Shown here piece after piece: positions 53,469 through 62,849 of a DNA stretch of 64,000 bases. Origin of the DNA: Ampullimonas aquatilis (GTDB lineage Bacteria; Pseudomonadota; Gammaproteobacteria; Burkholderiales; Burkholderiaceae_D); NCBI RefSeq assembly GCF_049675895.1, contig NZ_CP183834.1, forward strand, positions 248,001-312,000, given 5' to 3'. Under the pieces are notes generated by a model. It saw only the letters and a list, made by a program, of their open reading frames with translations. It ran no database searches and was not told the DNA's origin. Numbering within the stretch: the stretch's first letter is position 1; every line of letters starts with the position of its first letter. The translations under genes were made by a program, and so were the position numbers.

Positions 53469-55355
53469 ATGACTTCCGATTTAATGGATCTCAGTCAGTT
53501 TCAGGCCGTATTTTTTGAGGAAGCAGCAGAAAATTTAGCCTCGATGGAAGAGCTGCTGATTCGTCTTGATCTAGATGAACCAGATAACGAAGAGCTAAAT
53601 GCCATCTTCAGGGCCGCACATTCTTTAAAAGGTGGTAGTGCGACTTTTGGCTTTGGTGAAATGACCAATATCACTCATGAATTGGAAACCTTACTAGATT
53701 TGGCTCGAAAGAATGAGATCCATTTAAATACCGCTATGATCGACGTGTTGCTGGAGTCATGCGATGTTTTAAAGGCGCAGCTTGAATTTTATAAGGGTGA
53801 ATCTGGTCAGATTTCTCTCGCAGCCGAGCCGGTTATTAAAAGAATTCAAGCATATGTGAATCAAGAAAAACAAGAAACGCCTACGTCTAAGGTCGTAAGG
53901 TACTCGGCAGATAACGTTCCTGAATCTAAGCGTGATGATAGCTTCGGATTTTTCGACGAGGACGTGGAAGAAGTTGCTAAAGATGCTACAGGTATAGACG
54001 GTTATGGTTTTTTTGGTTGTGATGATGAAACGGCAAATGTCAATTCATCATTAGAGAATAAGAATGACGGTTACGGCTTCTTCGATAATCAAATAGCTGA
54101 CTCAACAAATACAGCTTTCGAGATGGAAAAAAAGTCTACTTCTCCTGAGAAGAAAGAACGAACAACAACACCGCCAGTTTCTAAGGATGCCGAGTCAGCA
54201 TCAATTCGTGTCAGTGTCGAGAAAGTCGATCAATTAATCAATATGGTTGGAGAATTGGTTATTACCCAATCAATGCTCGCTCAAACCGCCTCACAATTTG
54301 ATCCGGCTAAATACGAAGCATTATTTTCTGGTCTGGCGCAACTCGAAAGAAATACAAGGGATTTGCAAGAATCAGTCATGTCCGTTCGTATGATGCCAAT
54401 TGCAGTGGTATTTAACCGTTTTCCGAGGCTGGTTCGAGATATCGCAGGTAAATTGAACAAACAGGTTCAATTAAAAATGATCGGTGAAAGAACTGAACTT
54501 GATAAAGGTTTAGTCGAGAAAATATCCGATCCATTAACACACTTGGTTCGCAACAGCCTTGATCACGGCGTGGAGTCACCCGAAGCAAGATTGGCCGCAG
54601 GAAAGCCTGAGCAAGGAACGGTCACACTAAGAGCCTTCCACCAGGGCGGCAGTATTGTGATTGAGGTTGGCGATGATGGGCAAGGCCTAAATCGTGAAAA
54701 GATTTTGGCTAAAGCCAAAGAGCGGGGCCTTGCGGTTCATGATGCCATGCCAGATCAGGATGTCTGGCAATTAATTTTTGAGGCAGGATTTTCAACAGCG
54801 GATCAAGTCACGGATCTTTCTGGGCGTGGTGTTGGTATGGATGTAGTTAAACGAAACATTCAATCAATGGGCGGTAGAGTCGAGATTGATTCGGCCATGA
54901 GTATCGGTACACGTATTTCTATACGTCTGCCACTCACGCTGGCCATTCTTGACGGCATGTCCGTCGGTGTCGGTGATGAAAATTTTATTATTCCGTTAGC
55001 GCAGATTGTCGAATCATTATGTCCAGATCCTTCTTCAATCCGATCAATTTCAGGTCAGGAACATGTACTACATGTGAGAGGTGAATATCTGCCGATTATT
55101 TCATTAAAGAAGATATTCAATATTCATACTGAAAATGAATCTGAAGATAAAGGAATCATGGTGATTCTTGAAGCTGATGGTATCAAGAGCGCATTTCTTG
55201 TCGATGAATTGCAAGGGCAGCATCAAGTTGTAGTTAAGAGTATTGAAGGTAACTATAAAAAAGTTCCAGGTCTGTCCGGTGCAACCATTATGGGTGATGG
55301 AAAAGTGGCCTTTATTCTGGATGTGCCCGGCTTAGTCCGGTTGTCTAAACAATAG
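53469..55355 (+). CDS. cheA: Chemotaxis histidine kinase CheA
   Basis: 628 residues. The P1 phosphotransfer domain has FRAAHSLKGGSATFGF (His-51). The expected P2 is replaced by an acidic linker (about 150-235) with three GFF motifs: DSFGFFDED, DGYGFFGCD and DGYGFFDNQ. The P3 dimer helix follows (SVEKVDQLINMVGELVITQS); P4 has HLVRNSLDHGVE, VGDDGQGLN and GRGVGMDVVKRNI; P5 is CheW-like (LAILDGMSVGVGDENFIIPL). It sits in the usual order before cheW. Confidence 0.95.
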   Translation: MTSDLMDLSQFQAVFFEEAAENLASMEELLIRLDLDEPDNEELNAIFRAAHSLKGGSATFGFGEMTNITHELETLLDLARKNEIHLNTAMIDVLLESCDVLKAQLEFYKGESGQISLAAEPVIKRIQAYVNQEKQETPTSKVVRYSADNVPESKRDDSFGFFDEDVEEVAKDATGIDGYGFFGCDDETANVNSSLENKNDGYGFFDNQIADSTNTAFEMEKKSTSPEKKERTTTPPVSKDAESASIRVSVEKVDQLINMVGELVITQSMLAQTASQFDPAKYEALFSGLAQLERNTRDLQESVMSVRMMPIAVVFNRFPRLVRDIAGKLNKQVQLKMIGERTELDKGLVEKISDPLTHLVRNSLDHGVESPEARLAAGKPEQGTVTLRAFHQGGSIVIEVGDDGQGLNREKILAKAKERGLAVHDAMPDQDVWQLIFEAGFSTADQVTDLSGRGVGMDVVKRNIQSMGGRVEIDSAMSIGTRISIRLPLTLAILDGMSVGVGDENFIIPLAQIVESLCPDPSSIRSISGQEHVLHVRGEYLPIISLKKIFNIHTENESEDKGIMVILEADGIKSAFLVDELQGQHQVVVKSIEGNYKKVPGLSGATIMGDGKVAFILDVPGLVRLSKQ

Positions 55356-55364
55356 GAGGAAAGT

Positions 55365-55877
55365 ATGCAAGTAGCCACAGATAGTACTAGGTCCGAATCA
55401 AATTCGACTCAGAATGCTTCATATAAAGAGTATTTGACCTTTTTGCTGGGTGCAGAAGAATACGGCATGGATATTCTTAAGGTCCAAGAAATTCGAGGGT
55501 ATGACGCAGTAACAAAAATTGCAAATGCACCGGAATTTATCAAGGGTGTCATCAATTTGCGAGGAGCAATTGTTCCAATTGTCGATTTGAGAATCAAATT
55601 CACAGTAGGTAAGGCGGAATACGATCAATTTACCGTGGTCATCATTATCAATGTGGCATCACGTGTGGTTGGTATCGTGGTTGATGGTGTGTCGGATGTA
55701 TTGGCCTTGAATGATGAAAATATTCGGCCTCGTCCAGAGTTTGGCGCAGCACTAGATACACGCTATATAACCGGAATTGGCACTGTCGACGAACGCATGT
55801 TGATTCTGGTGGATATTGAAAAATTAATGACTGGCAAGGAAATGGAACTCCTTGAGGATGTCGAAAGCATTGCTTAA
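55365..55877 (+). CDS. cheW: Chemotaxis adaptor protein CheW
   Basis: 170 residues. The CheW core is clear: EYLTFLLGAEEYGMDILKVQ, IKGVINLRGAIVPIVDLR and VVGIVVDGVSDVLALND. It links receptors to CheA. A very strong TAGGAGG site precedes the ATG, 9 bases after the cheA stop. Confidence 0.95.
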   Translation: MQVATDSTRSESNSTQNASYKEYLTFLLGAEEYGMDILKVQEIRGYDAVTKIANAPEFIKGVINLRGAIVPIVDLRIKFTVGKAEYDQFTVVIIINVASRVVGIVVDGVSDVLALNDENIRPRPEFGAALDTRYITGIGTVDERMLILVDIEKLMTGKEMELLEDVESIA

Positions 55878-55915
55878 CACCTGATTGGTATAGCTGTATT
55901 TTTAAAGGAAAAACT

Positions 55916-58174
55916 ATGTTATCTCTCAAGAATCTATTCTCGGAACCCGTCCAAGTAAATGCTTTGGATGACGATGCCATTCAGGATCTGCGTGGTCAGC
56001 TTGCTGCAATCAGTAAGGTACAAGCAGTGATTGAATTTGACCTTGAAGGAAAAATTCTGACTGCGAATGAAAATTTTCTGAATACTTTGGGCTACCGACT
56101 TGAGGAAATCCAAGGCCAACATCACAGCATGTTTGTTGATTCGACATATGGAAGTAGTACGCAATATCGTCAATTTTGGGATCGTCTCAGTCGTGGTCAA
56201 TATGATGCAGGGCAGTACAAACGAATTGGCAAGGCAGGTAAAGAGGTCTGGATTCAGGCTAGCTACAACCCAATTATGGACAAAAATGGCAAGCCATTTA
56301 AAGTTGTCAAATATGCCACTGATATCACGGCAGAAAGATTGCAGAATGCGGATTATTCCGGGCAATTAGATGCAATTAGCAAGGCCCAGGCGGTTATTGA
56401 ATTTGGTCTGGATGGAAAAGTTATTACAGCAAATGAAAATTTCTTGAATACGCTTGGTTATCAATTGGACGAAATAAAGGGTCAACATCACAGTCTGTTT
56501 GTAGAAACGTCATATCGTAGTACCCCAGAGTATCGCCAGTTCTGGGAGCGCTTGGGTCGTGGTGAATATGATGCAGGGCAGTACAAGCGCATTGGTAAAG
56601 GTGGCAAGGAAATTTGGATTCAAGCCAGTTATAACCCCATCATGGATATGAATGGAAAACCATTCAAGGTAGTGAAATATGCGACTGATATCACCGACCA
56701 GAAATTGCGTGCTGCTGATTTTGCAGGTCAATTGAAGGCAATTAGTGACGTACAAGCTGTAATTGAATTTAGTCTTGATGGAAAGATTCTGACTGCTAAC
56801 GATAATTTCTTAAATACTTTAGGTTATCGGTTGGAGGAAATCAAAGGACAGCATCATAGTCTGTTTGTGGATGCAGCTTATCGCGCGACTTCCGACTATC
56901 GCTTGTTTTGGGATAAATTAGGGCGCGGAGAATACGACGCGGGTCAATACAAACGTATTGGTAAAAGTGGTAAAGAAATTTGGATTCAGGCCAGCTATAA
57001 CCCTATCATGGATATGAATGGTAAACCATTCAAAGTAGTGAAATATGCTACGGATGTCACAGAGCAGGTCAATGCGGCAAGAATGATGCAAGAGGCAGTA
57101 GATCAGGCAAGAAATGTGATTGCAGAGGCAAAGCAAGGCAATCTTATTGAGCGTGTTGATTTGGATGGTAAGAGCGGATCAATTGCCGAGCTTTGTGAGG
57201 GAATTAATGCACTTGTAGAAAATACGGCAGGTATTGTTGACAATATTCGCGGCTCTACCGAGACGATTAACACGGCGGCAAAAGAGATTGCCGCGGGTAA
57301 TTCGGATTTGTCATCGCGTACTGAAGAACAAGCATCCAGTCTGGAAGAAACGGCCTCCAGCATGGAGCAGCTCACGGCGACGGTGAAACAAAATGCAGAA
57401 AATGCCCGTCAAGCCAACCAACTAGCCATCGGAGCCTCCGATGTGGCAGTCAAAGGTGGCGAAGTCGTTGGCCAAGTGGTGGGCACCATGAGCTCCATCC
57501 ACGAAAGCTCCCGAAAAATTGTCGACATCATCAGCGTCATTGACGGCATCGCCTTCCAGACCAACATCCTTGCCCTCAACGCCGCTGTGGAAGCTGCCCG
57601 AGCCGGAGAACAAGGCCGTGGATTTGCCGTGGTGGCCAGTGAAGTACGCAACCTCGCCCAACGTTCAGCGTCAGCGGCTAAAGAAATCAAATCGCTCATC
57701 TCCGACTCTGTGGAAAAAGTGGAATCGGGTACCAAACTGGTCGACAACGCAGGCAAGACCATGGAAGAAATCGTCAACTCAGTCAAACGAGTCACCGACA
57801 TCATGGCCGAAATTACTGCTGCCTCCAGTGAGCAAAGTGCTGGTATCGAACAGGTCAACCAAGCCATCAACCAAATGGATCAGGTTACCCAACAGAACGC
57901 GGCCCTGGTTGAACAAGCGGCGGCAGCCGCTGAATCGATGGAAGAGCAATCCAATAACCTGACTCGTGCGGTGGCTGTATTTAGAACCCAGATGGAATCA
58001 TCGGGTGCAGGCATGGCGCGTAGAGAATCGAGTCATCAGGTAGAGCGAAGAGGACCAAATCGTGCGAAGAATGTGGAGCGTTTGCCCAAGAAAGCCACTT
58101 CGACAGCGTCAACAAGCAAAGTCCGCTCCGCGCCAGCTCAGGCTACCGGTACCGATGATTGGGAAGAGTTCTAA
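55916..58174 (+). CDS. Soluble chemoreceptor with three tandem PAS domains
   Basis: 752 residues with no membrane segment. Residues 27-148, 149-270 and 271-392 are three copies of a 122-residue PAS-PAC unit, each with VQAVIEF or AQAVIEF, LTANENFLNTLGY-like, GQYKRIGK and WIQASYNPIMD. A short HAMP-like stretch leads to the signalling helices with IAFQTNILALNAAVEAARAG. The last 304 residues are identical to those of the next gene, in DNA as well as protein. The end DWEEF is WxxF-like, as in CheR-docking tails. Resembles Aer2- or BdlA-type internal redox sensors. Confidence 0.9.
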   Translation: MLSLKNLFSEPVQVNALDDDAIQDLRGQLAAISKVQAVIEFDLEGKILTANENFLNTLGYRLEEIQGQHHSMFVDSTYGSSTQYRQFWDRLSRGQYDAGQYKRIGKAGKEVWIQASYNPIMDKNGKPFKVVKYATDITAERLQNADYSGQLDAISKAQAVIEFGLDGKVITANENFLNTLGYQLDEIKGQHHSLFVETSYRSTPEYRQFWERLGRGEYDAGQYKRIGKGGKEIWIQASYNPIMDMNGKPFKVVKYATDITDQKLRAADFAGQLKAISDVQAVIEFSLDGKILTANDNFLNTLGYRLEEIKGQHHSLFVDAAYRATSDYRLFWDKLGRGEYDAGQYKRIGKSGKEIWIQASYNPIMDMNGKPFKVVKYATDVTEQVNAARMMQEAVDQARNVIAEAKQGNLIERVDLDGKSGSIAELCEGINALVENTAGIVDNIRGSTETINTAAKEIAAGNSDLSSRTEEQASSLEETASSMEQLTATVKQNAENARQANQLAIGASDVAVKGGEVVGQVVGTMSSIHESSRKIVDIISVIDGIAFQTNILALNAAVEAARAGEQGRGFAVVASEVRNLAQRSASAAKEIKSLISDSVEKVESGTKLVDNAGKTMEEIVNSVKRVTDIMAEITAASSEQSAGIEQVNQAINQMDQVTQQNAALVEQAAAAAESMEEQSNNLTRAVAVFRTQMESSGAGMARRESSHQVERRGPNRAKNVERLPKKATSTASTSKVRSAPAQATGTDDWEEF
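55994..57091 (+). repeat. Three tandem PAS-encoding repeats of 366 bases
   Basis: The units are 55994-56359, 56360-56725 and 56726-57091. Each encodes 122 residues with closely matching protein sequence, while codons differ at many third positions. The duplications are therefore older than the perfect 917-bp repeat downstream. Confidence 0.88.
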
Positions 58175-58175
58175 A
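57259..58175 (+). repeat. 917-bp perfect direct repeat, copy 1
   Basis: Bases 57259-58175 are identical to 60368-61284 (offset 3109). The repeat starts within the codons for the signalling helix and ends one base after the stop codon. Base use changes at its left edge: the repeat is richer in C and G at third positions than the PAS part before it. Confidence 0.93.
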
Positions 58176-58223
58176 TAACGCTATCACTAAAATAAAAAAT
58201 CAATTTTTAAAAGGGATGATGGA

Positions 58224-61200
58224 ATGTCTATAACTAGCCAAATGATGAGCCCAGTGATTGGGTTGATGAATAAACTAAGCTTCTCAAAGAAAATTGGTTT
58301 ACTCGGTATCATACTTTTGCTGCCAAGCATTTTTATGGTGTACTACCTTCATGGGAAATTTCAGACTGAAATTAGTTTCGCTGAGTCCGAGAGAAGTGGT
58401 GTTCGGCTGGTTAAGGCATCTCGTCAGGTATTGCAGCAGGTGCAATTACATCGCGGTGTGTCCCAATTAGTCTTAAATGGTGACAATAGCATGCTTGCCA
58501 AGTTAAGTGATTTTAGCAATAAGACTGAGGCAGCAATTACTGAGTTGGGAAAAATTGAAAAGGAATTGGGTGCCGAACTCAAAACCGAAGAAGCGTACAA
58601 AACCTTTTTTGATGCTTGGCAAGAGTTACAAGGAGGTAATGCCAAGCTCACTGTCGGCGAGAGTTGGACTGCGCACAATGAAGTCATCGATAAATTAACC
58701 AGACTTATTCTGACCGCAGCAGATTCATCGAATTTGACCTTGGATCCGGATCTGGATTCTTACTATGTCATGGATACAGCGGTAGTACGCTTGCCATCAC
58801 TGATTGAGTCAGTAGCTAAGCTACGTGGCATGGGTTCCGGAATTTTAAAAAGAGGTTCCATCAATATCAATGAACGAACTGAATTAGCCATATTGCAGCG
58901 TTTATATAAAAATGATGAAGGTTCATTGCAATCAAATATGGATAAGGTCTTTGGTGCTAATGCTTCGGTTAAGAATGCATTGGAAAACAACACAGCAAAA
59001 ACACTGTCATTGATTGATGAGTTTCAGAATACGATGGTTCTAAAGTTGTCTGCTGGTGATATTTTGGGAATAACACCAAAAGCCTATTTTGATAAGGGAA
59101 CCTCGGTCATTGAAGAGAGTTACGTTCTCTTTGATCAGAGCCTTGAACAATTGGATATGCTTTTACAAGCCAGAATTCAAAGAGACACCTCACAAATGAA
59201 TATTATCTTTATTGGTGTCGGATCAGTCATTGTTTTGTGCCTATATCTATTCATTGGTTTGTTGTTGGCAACTAAAAAAGGATTCTTGGAAATTAAACGT
59301 GCAACGACCAACATTGCTGATGGTCATGTGAGTGAGATGGTCGATTTCAATAGTAAAGATGAGTTGATGGATATTGCACAATCGGTCAATGTAGTCATCA
59401 AAAACTTGCGAGAGTTTGTTCATGAACAGAATGAAATGTCCAGATTTCATAATGAGAATGGCATCATCAGCAAGCGCATGAGTGAGGTCAAGTTTACAGG
59501 GGCCTATCGTGAAATGGCCTCTAATATTAATCAAATGGTTACTGCACATATTGATCTTAATGCAAAAGTTGTCGATTTGATGAGCCAGTATGTTGAGGGT
59601 GATTTTTCACAAAAATTGGAAGAAATGCCTGGGGAGAAGAAAAAAATATATGAGGCGACTGAAATTGTTCGTAAAAAATTTGAACAATCTGCTTCAGATT
59701 CTCTGGAAACCAGAAAAATTAAATCTGCCTTGGATACGGCATCAGTCAACGTCATGGTGGCTGATCCTGATGGTGTGATTCGTTATGTAAATCGCTCTGC
59801 TGACAAGTTAATGCGCGATAGTGAGTCTGATTTGAAAACAGTATTGCCACAGTTTAGTGCGGAGAAGATAGTTGGTAGTAATTTTGACATCTTCCATAAA
59901 AATCCCAGTCATCAACGCAATTTGCTGGGCCAGCTTAAGACTACTTATCAAACACAAATTCTGGTAGCCGGTAAAACATTCCGATTGATCGCAAATCCGA
60001 TCTTTTCAATAGATGGTACGCGGTTAGGAACAGTTGTTGAATGGTTGGACAGAACGATTGAAGTCAACGCTGAGAAAGAAATTGCTGAAATTGTAGCGGC
60101 AGCGGTTGCCGGGGATTTCTCAAAACGCATTGGTGTTGATAAGAAGGAAGGTTTCTTCTTACAACTTGCAGAAGGAATGAATAAAGTACTTGGCACGAAT
60201 GAAGTTGGACTCAATGAAGTGGTGCGTGTATTAGATAGTTTGGCACAAGGTGATTTGACTCAGACCATTGATATGGATTTCTTAGGCACATTTGCTACCA
60301 TCAAGCAGGATTCTAATTCTACGATGGGCCGTTTATCCGAAATCATTGGTCAGATTCGTGAGTCAGTCGAGACGATTAACACGGCGGCAAAAGAGATTGC
60401 CGCGGGTAATTCGGATTTGTCATCGCGTACTGAAGAACAAGCATCCAGTCTGGAAGAAACGGCCTCCAGCATGGAGCAGCTCACGGCGACGGTGAAACAA
60501 AATGCAGAAAATGCCCGTCAAGCCAACCAACTAGCCATCGGAGCCTCCGATGTGGCAGTCAAAGGTGGCGAAGTCGTTGGCCAAGTGGTGGGCACCATGA
60601 GCTCCATCCACGAAAGCTCCCGAAAAATTGTCGACATCATCAGCGTCATTGACGGCATCGCCTTCCAGACCAACATCCTTGCCCTCAACGCCGCTGTGGA
60701 AGCTGCCCGAGCCGGAGAACAAGGCCGTGGATTTGCCGTGGTGGCCAGTGAAGTACGCAACCTCGCCCAACGTTCAGCGTCAGCGGCTAAAGAAATCAAA
60801 TCGCTCATCTCCGACTCTGTGGAAAAAGTGGAATCGGGTACCAAACTGGTCGACAACGCAGGCAAGACCATGGAAGAAATCGTCAACTCAGTCAAACGAG
60901 TCACCGACATCATGGCCGAAATTACTGCTGCCTCCAGTGAGCAAAGTGCTGGTATCGAACAGGTCAACCAAGCCATCAACCAAATGGATCAGGTTACCCA
61001 ACAGAACGCGGCCCTGGTTGAACAAGCGGCGGCAGCCGCTGAATCGATGGAAGAGCAATCCAATAACCTGACTCGTGCGGTGGCTGTATTTAGAACCCAG
61101 ATGGAATCATCGGGTGCAGGCATGGCGCGTAGAGAATCGAGTCATCAGGTAGAGCGAAGAGGACCAAATCGTGCGAAGAATGTGGAGCGTTTGCCCAAGA

Positions 61201-61283
61201 AAGCCACTTCGACAGCGTCAACAAGCAAAGTCCGCTCCGCGCCAGCTCAGGCTACCGGTACCGATGATTGGGAAGAGTTCTAA
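58224..61283 (+). CDS. Large membrane chemoreceptor with NIT-like, HAMP and PAS domains
   Basis: 1019 residues. TM1 at about 24-43; a helical periplasmic domain of about 280 residues with the NIT-type motifs QVQLHRGVSQLVLNGD (about 72) and LRGMGSGILKRGS; TM2 at about 326-350; a HAMP (about 350-400) and a second HAMP-like region (430-495); a PAS (about 500-615, ASVNVMVADPDGVIRYVNRS); another HAMP-like stretch; then the signalling domain with IAFQTNILALNAAVEAARAG. The last 304 residues equal those of the previous receptor. The likely ligand is nitrate, nitrite or a similar anion (inference), and the PAS could bind a cofactor. Ends DWEEF. Confidence 0.9.
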   Translation: MSITSQMMSPVIGLMNKLSFSKKIGLLGIILLLPSIFMVYYLHGKFQTEISFAESERSGVRLVKASRQVLQQVQLHRGVSQLVLNGDNSMLAKLSDFSNKTEAAITELGKIEKELGAELKTEEAYKTFFDAWQELQGGNAKLTVGESWTAHNEVIDKLTRLILTAADSSNLTLDPDLDSYYVMDTAVVRLPSLIESVAKLRGMGSGILKRGSININERTELAILQRLYKNDEGSLQSNMDKVFGANASVKNALENNTAKTLSLIDEFQNTMVLKLSAGDILGITPKAYFDKGTSVIEESYVLFDQSLEQLDMLLQARIQRDTSQMNIIFIGVGSVIVLCLYLFIGLLLATKKGFLEIKRATTNIADGHVSEMVDFNSKDELMDIAQSVNVVIKNLREFVHEQNEMSRFHNENGIISKRMSEVKFTGAYREMASNINQMVTAHIDLNAKVVDLMSQYVEGDFSQKLEEMPGEKKKIYEATEIVRKKFEQSASDSLETRKIKSALDTASVNVMVADPDGVIRYVNRSADKLMRDSESDLKTVLPQFSAEKIVGSNFDIFHKNPSHQRNLLGQLKTTYQTQILVAGKTFRLIANPIFSIDGTRLGTVVEWLDRTIEVNAEKEIAEIVAAAVAGDFSKRIGVDKKEGFFLQLAEGMNKVLGTNEVGLNEVVRVLDSLAQGDLTQTIDMDFLGTFATIKQDSNSTMGRLSEIIGQIRESVETINTAAKEIAAGNSDLSSRTEEQASSLEETASSMEQLTATVKQNAENARQANQLAIGASDVAVKGGEVVGQVVGTMSSIHESSRKIVDIISVIDGIAFQTNILALNAAVEAARAGEQGRGFAVVASEVRNLAQRSASAAKEIKSLISDSVEKVESGTKLVDNAGKTMEEIVNSVKRVTDIMAEITAASSEQSAGIEQVNQAINQMDQVTQQNAALVEQAAAAAESMEEQSNNLTRAVAVFRTQMESSGAGMARRESSHQVERRGPNRAKNVERLPKKATSTASTSKVRSAPAQATGTDDWEEF

Positions 61284-61284
61284 A
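60368..61284 (+). repeat. 917-bp perfect direct repeat, copy 2
   Basis: Second copy of the repeat at 57259. The flanking bases differ on both sides (upstream of the common CGAGACG, and after the shared A that follows TAA). It forms the 3' end of the large chemoreceptor gene, starting at about residue 716. Confidence 0.93.
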
Positions 61285-61330
61285 AATTGTAATGACAATT
61301 TTGGTGATGCAAACTAAGTGAAGGTGAATC

Positions 61331-62218
61331 ATGTCAGAAATTCTTGAAGATAAAGCGCAGCACGAATTCGAATTTTCAACAAAGGATTTCGACCGTGTCA
61401 AAAGTCTGATTTATGAGCGTGCTGGTATTTCTTTAAATAGTAGTAAACGCACGATGGTATATAGCCGGTTGGCCAGACGTTTAAGAGTGCTTGGGATTGG
61501 CAGTTTTTCTTCTTATCTGGATAAATTGGAGTCAGGGTTGATTGATGAGTGGGAGCATTTCATTAATGCACTGACTACCAATCTGACATCGTTTTACAGA
61601 GAGTCACACCATTTTGAAGTACTAGCGGACTTGTTAAAGACCGCTCCCAGAGGACAGACCACCAATATATGGTGCAGTGCCGCTTCAACTGGTGAGGAGC
61701 CCTATACGCTTGCCATAACAGCGTTGGAAGTTTTTGGTAAAAACCCGCCAGTAAGAATTTTGGCTACTGATATTGATACGAATGTTTTGACCAAGGCTAA
61801 TCAGGGTGTTTATGACGAAGCTGGCATGGAAAAAGTGCCTAGTCAGATTATCGAAAAATATTTTCTAAAAGGGAAGAACGCCAATGCTGGAAAAGTCATG
61901 GTGCGCCCGGAAGTGAAAGAGTTGATTACTTTCAAGCAACTCAATTTACTCAGTCCAAGCTGGCCAATGAGAGGGCCTTTCCAAGTCATATTCTGTCGCA
62001 ATGTGATGATTTATTTTGATAAGCCGACACAGAGAAAAATTCTGGAAAAAATGGCGCCGCTATTCACTGCGGATGGACGTCTTTTTGCTGGTCATTCAGA
62101 GAGCTTTGCATTTGCCCGTGATTTGTTTGATCTGCAGGAAAAAACGGTGTATCAGTTGTCGGATGAATATCTGAATCGTTTTCATCAAGATGCTAAACGA
62201 CTGCGCAAAATGGCTTAG
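61331..62218 (+). CDS. cheR: Chemotaxis protein methyltransferase CheR
   Basis: 295 residues. The N-terminal domain has AGISLNSSKRTMVYSRLARR, which contacts receptor methylation helices. The SAM part has NLTSFYRESHHFEVL, WCSAASTGEEPYTLAI, ILATDIDTNVLTKANQGVY and FCRNVMIYFD. It methylates Glu on the receptors and may dock on their WEEF tails. GAAGGTG precedes the ATG. Confidence 0.95.
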   Translation: MSEILEDKAQHEFEFSTKDFDRVKSLIYERAGISLNSSKRTMVYSRLARRLRVLGIGSFSSYLDKLESGLIDEWEHFINALTTNLTSFYRESHHFEVLADLLKTAPRGQTTNIWCSAASTGEEPYTLAITALEVFGKNPPVRILATDIDTNVLTKANQGVYDEAGMEKVPSQIIEKYFLKGKNANAGKVMVRPEVKELITFKQLNLLSPSWPMRGPFQVIFCRNVMIYFDKPTQRKILEKMAPLFTADGRLFAGHSESFAFARDLFDLQEKTVYQLSDEYLNRFHQDAKRLRKMA

Positions 62219-62228
62219 GACATAGACT

Positions 62229-62837
62229 ATGTATGATGACTATGAAATACCTTTGCAGAGCAAGTTGTTGCGAGATGTGACCACTGGTTTGGATATGGCA
62301 AAAATTCTTCCAGGAGAGTATTTTGCAGCCTCAAGACATATGCTTATTACTACGGTTTTGGGTTCTTGTGTGTCCGCTTGTATTTACGATCGAAAGATGG
62401 GTATGGGTGGCATGAATCACTTCATGTTGCCGGATGGTGATTGTTCTGATGATCCATCCAGAGCAACATCTGGACGCTATGGCGTCTTTGCCATGGAAGT
62501 CTTGATCAATACCCTGTTAAAGATGGGGGCAAGAAGAAATCATCTGGAAGCCAAAGTATTTGGCGGCGGCAATGTTTTACAAAATCTGACCTATGCCGAT
62601 GTAGGTACAAGAAACAGTCAATTTGTGAAAGAGTTTTTAGCGTTAGAGGGCATTCCGATCGTGGCAGAAGATTTGTTGGGTGAAGATCCCAGGAAAGTCT
62701 TGATGTATGCGGCAACTGGCAAGGTCATGGTTAAGAGGCTTGGTAAAAATAATGCCTCCAAACTGGTCGAACGAGAAAGCACTTATCGCCATCGTCTGGA
62801 TGTCACGCCGAAGTCGGGTGAGGTTGAATTGTTTTAA
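62229..62837 (+). CDS. cheD: Chemoreceptor glutamine deamidase CheD
   Basis: 202 residues. The catalytic Cys is in TTVLGSCVSACIYD, the His in GGMNHFMLPDG and a Thr in the GTRNSQFVKEFL region. It deamidates Gln to Glu on receptors and can interact with CheY-type regulators. It starts 10 bases after the cheR stop. Confidence 0.93.
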   Translation: MYDDYEIPLQSKLLRDVTTGLDMAKILPGEYFAASRHMLITTVLGSCVSACIYDRKMGMGGMNHFMLPDGDCSDDPSRATSGRYGVFAMEVLINTLLKMGARRNHLEAKVFGGGNVLQNLTYADVGTRNSQFVKEFLALEGIPIVAEDLLGEDPRKVLMYAATGKVMVKRLGKNNASKLVERESTYRHRLDVTPKSGEVELF

Positions 62838-62849
62838 TGCGAGGGCAAT

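Noticed and set aside
57409..57870. Open frame of 153 codons on the minus strand, also present identically at 60518-60979
   Set aside because: It is antisense to the chemoreceptor signalling domain and is repeated only because the 917-bp DNA is repeated. No independent sign of coding.
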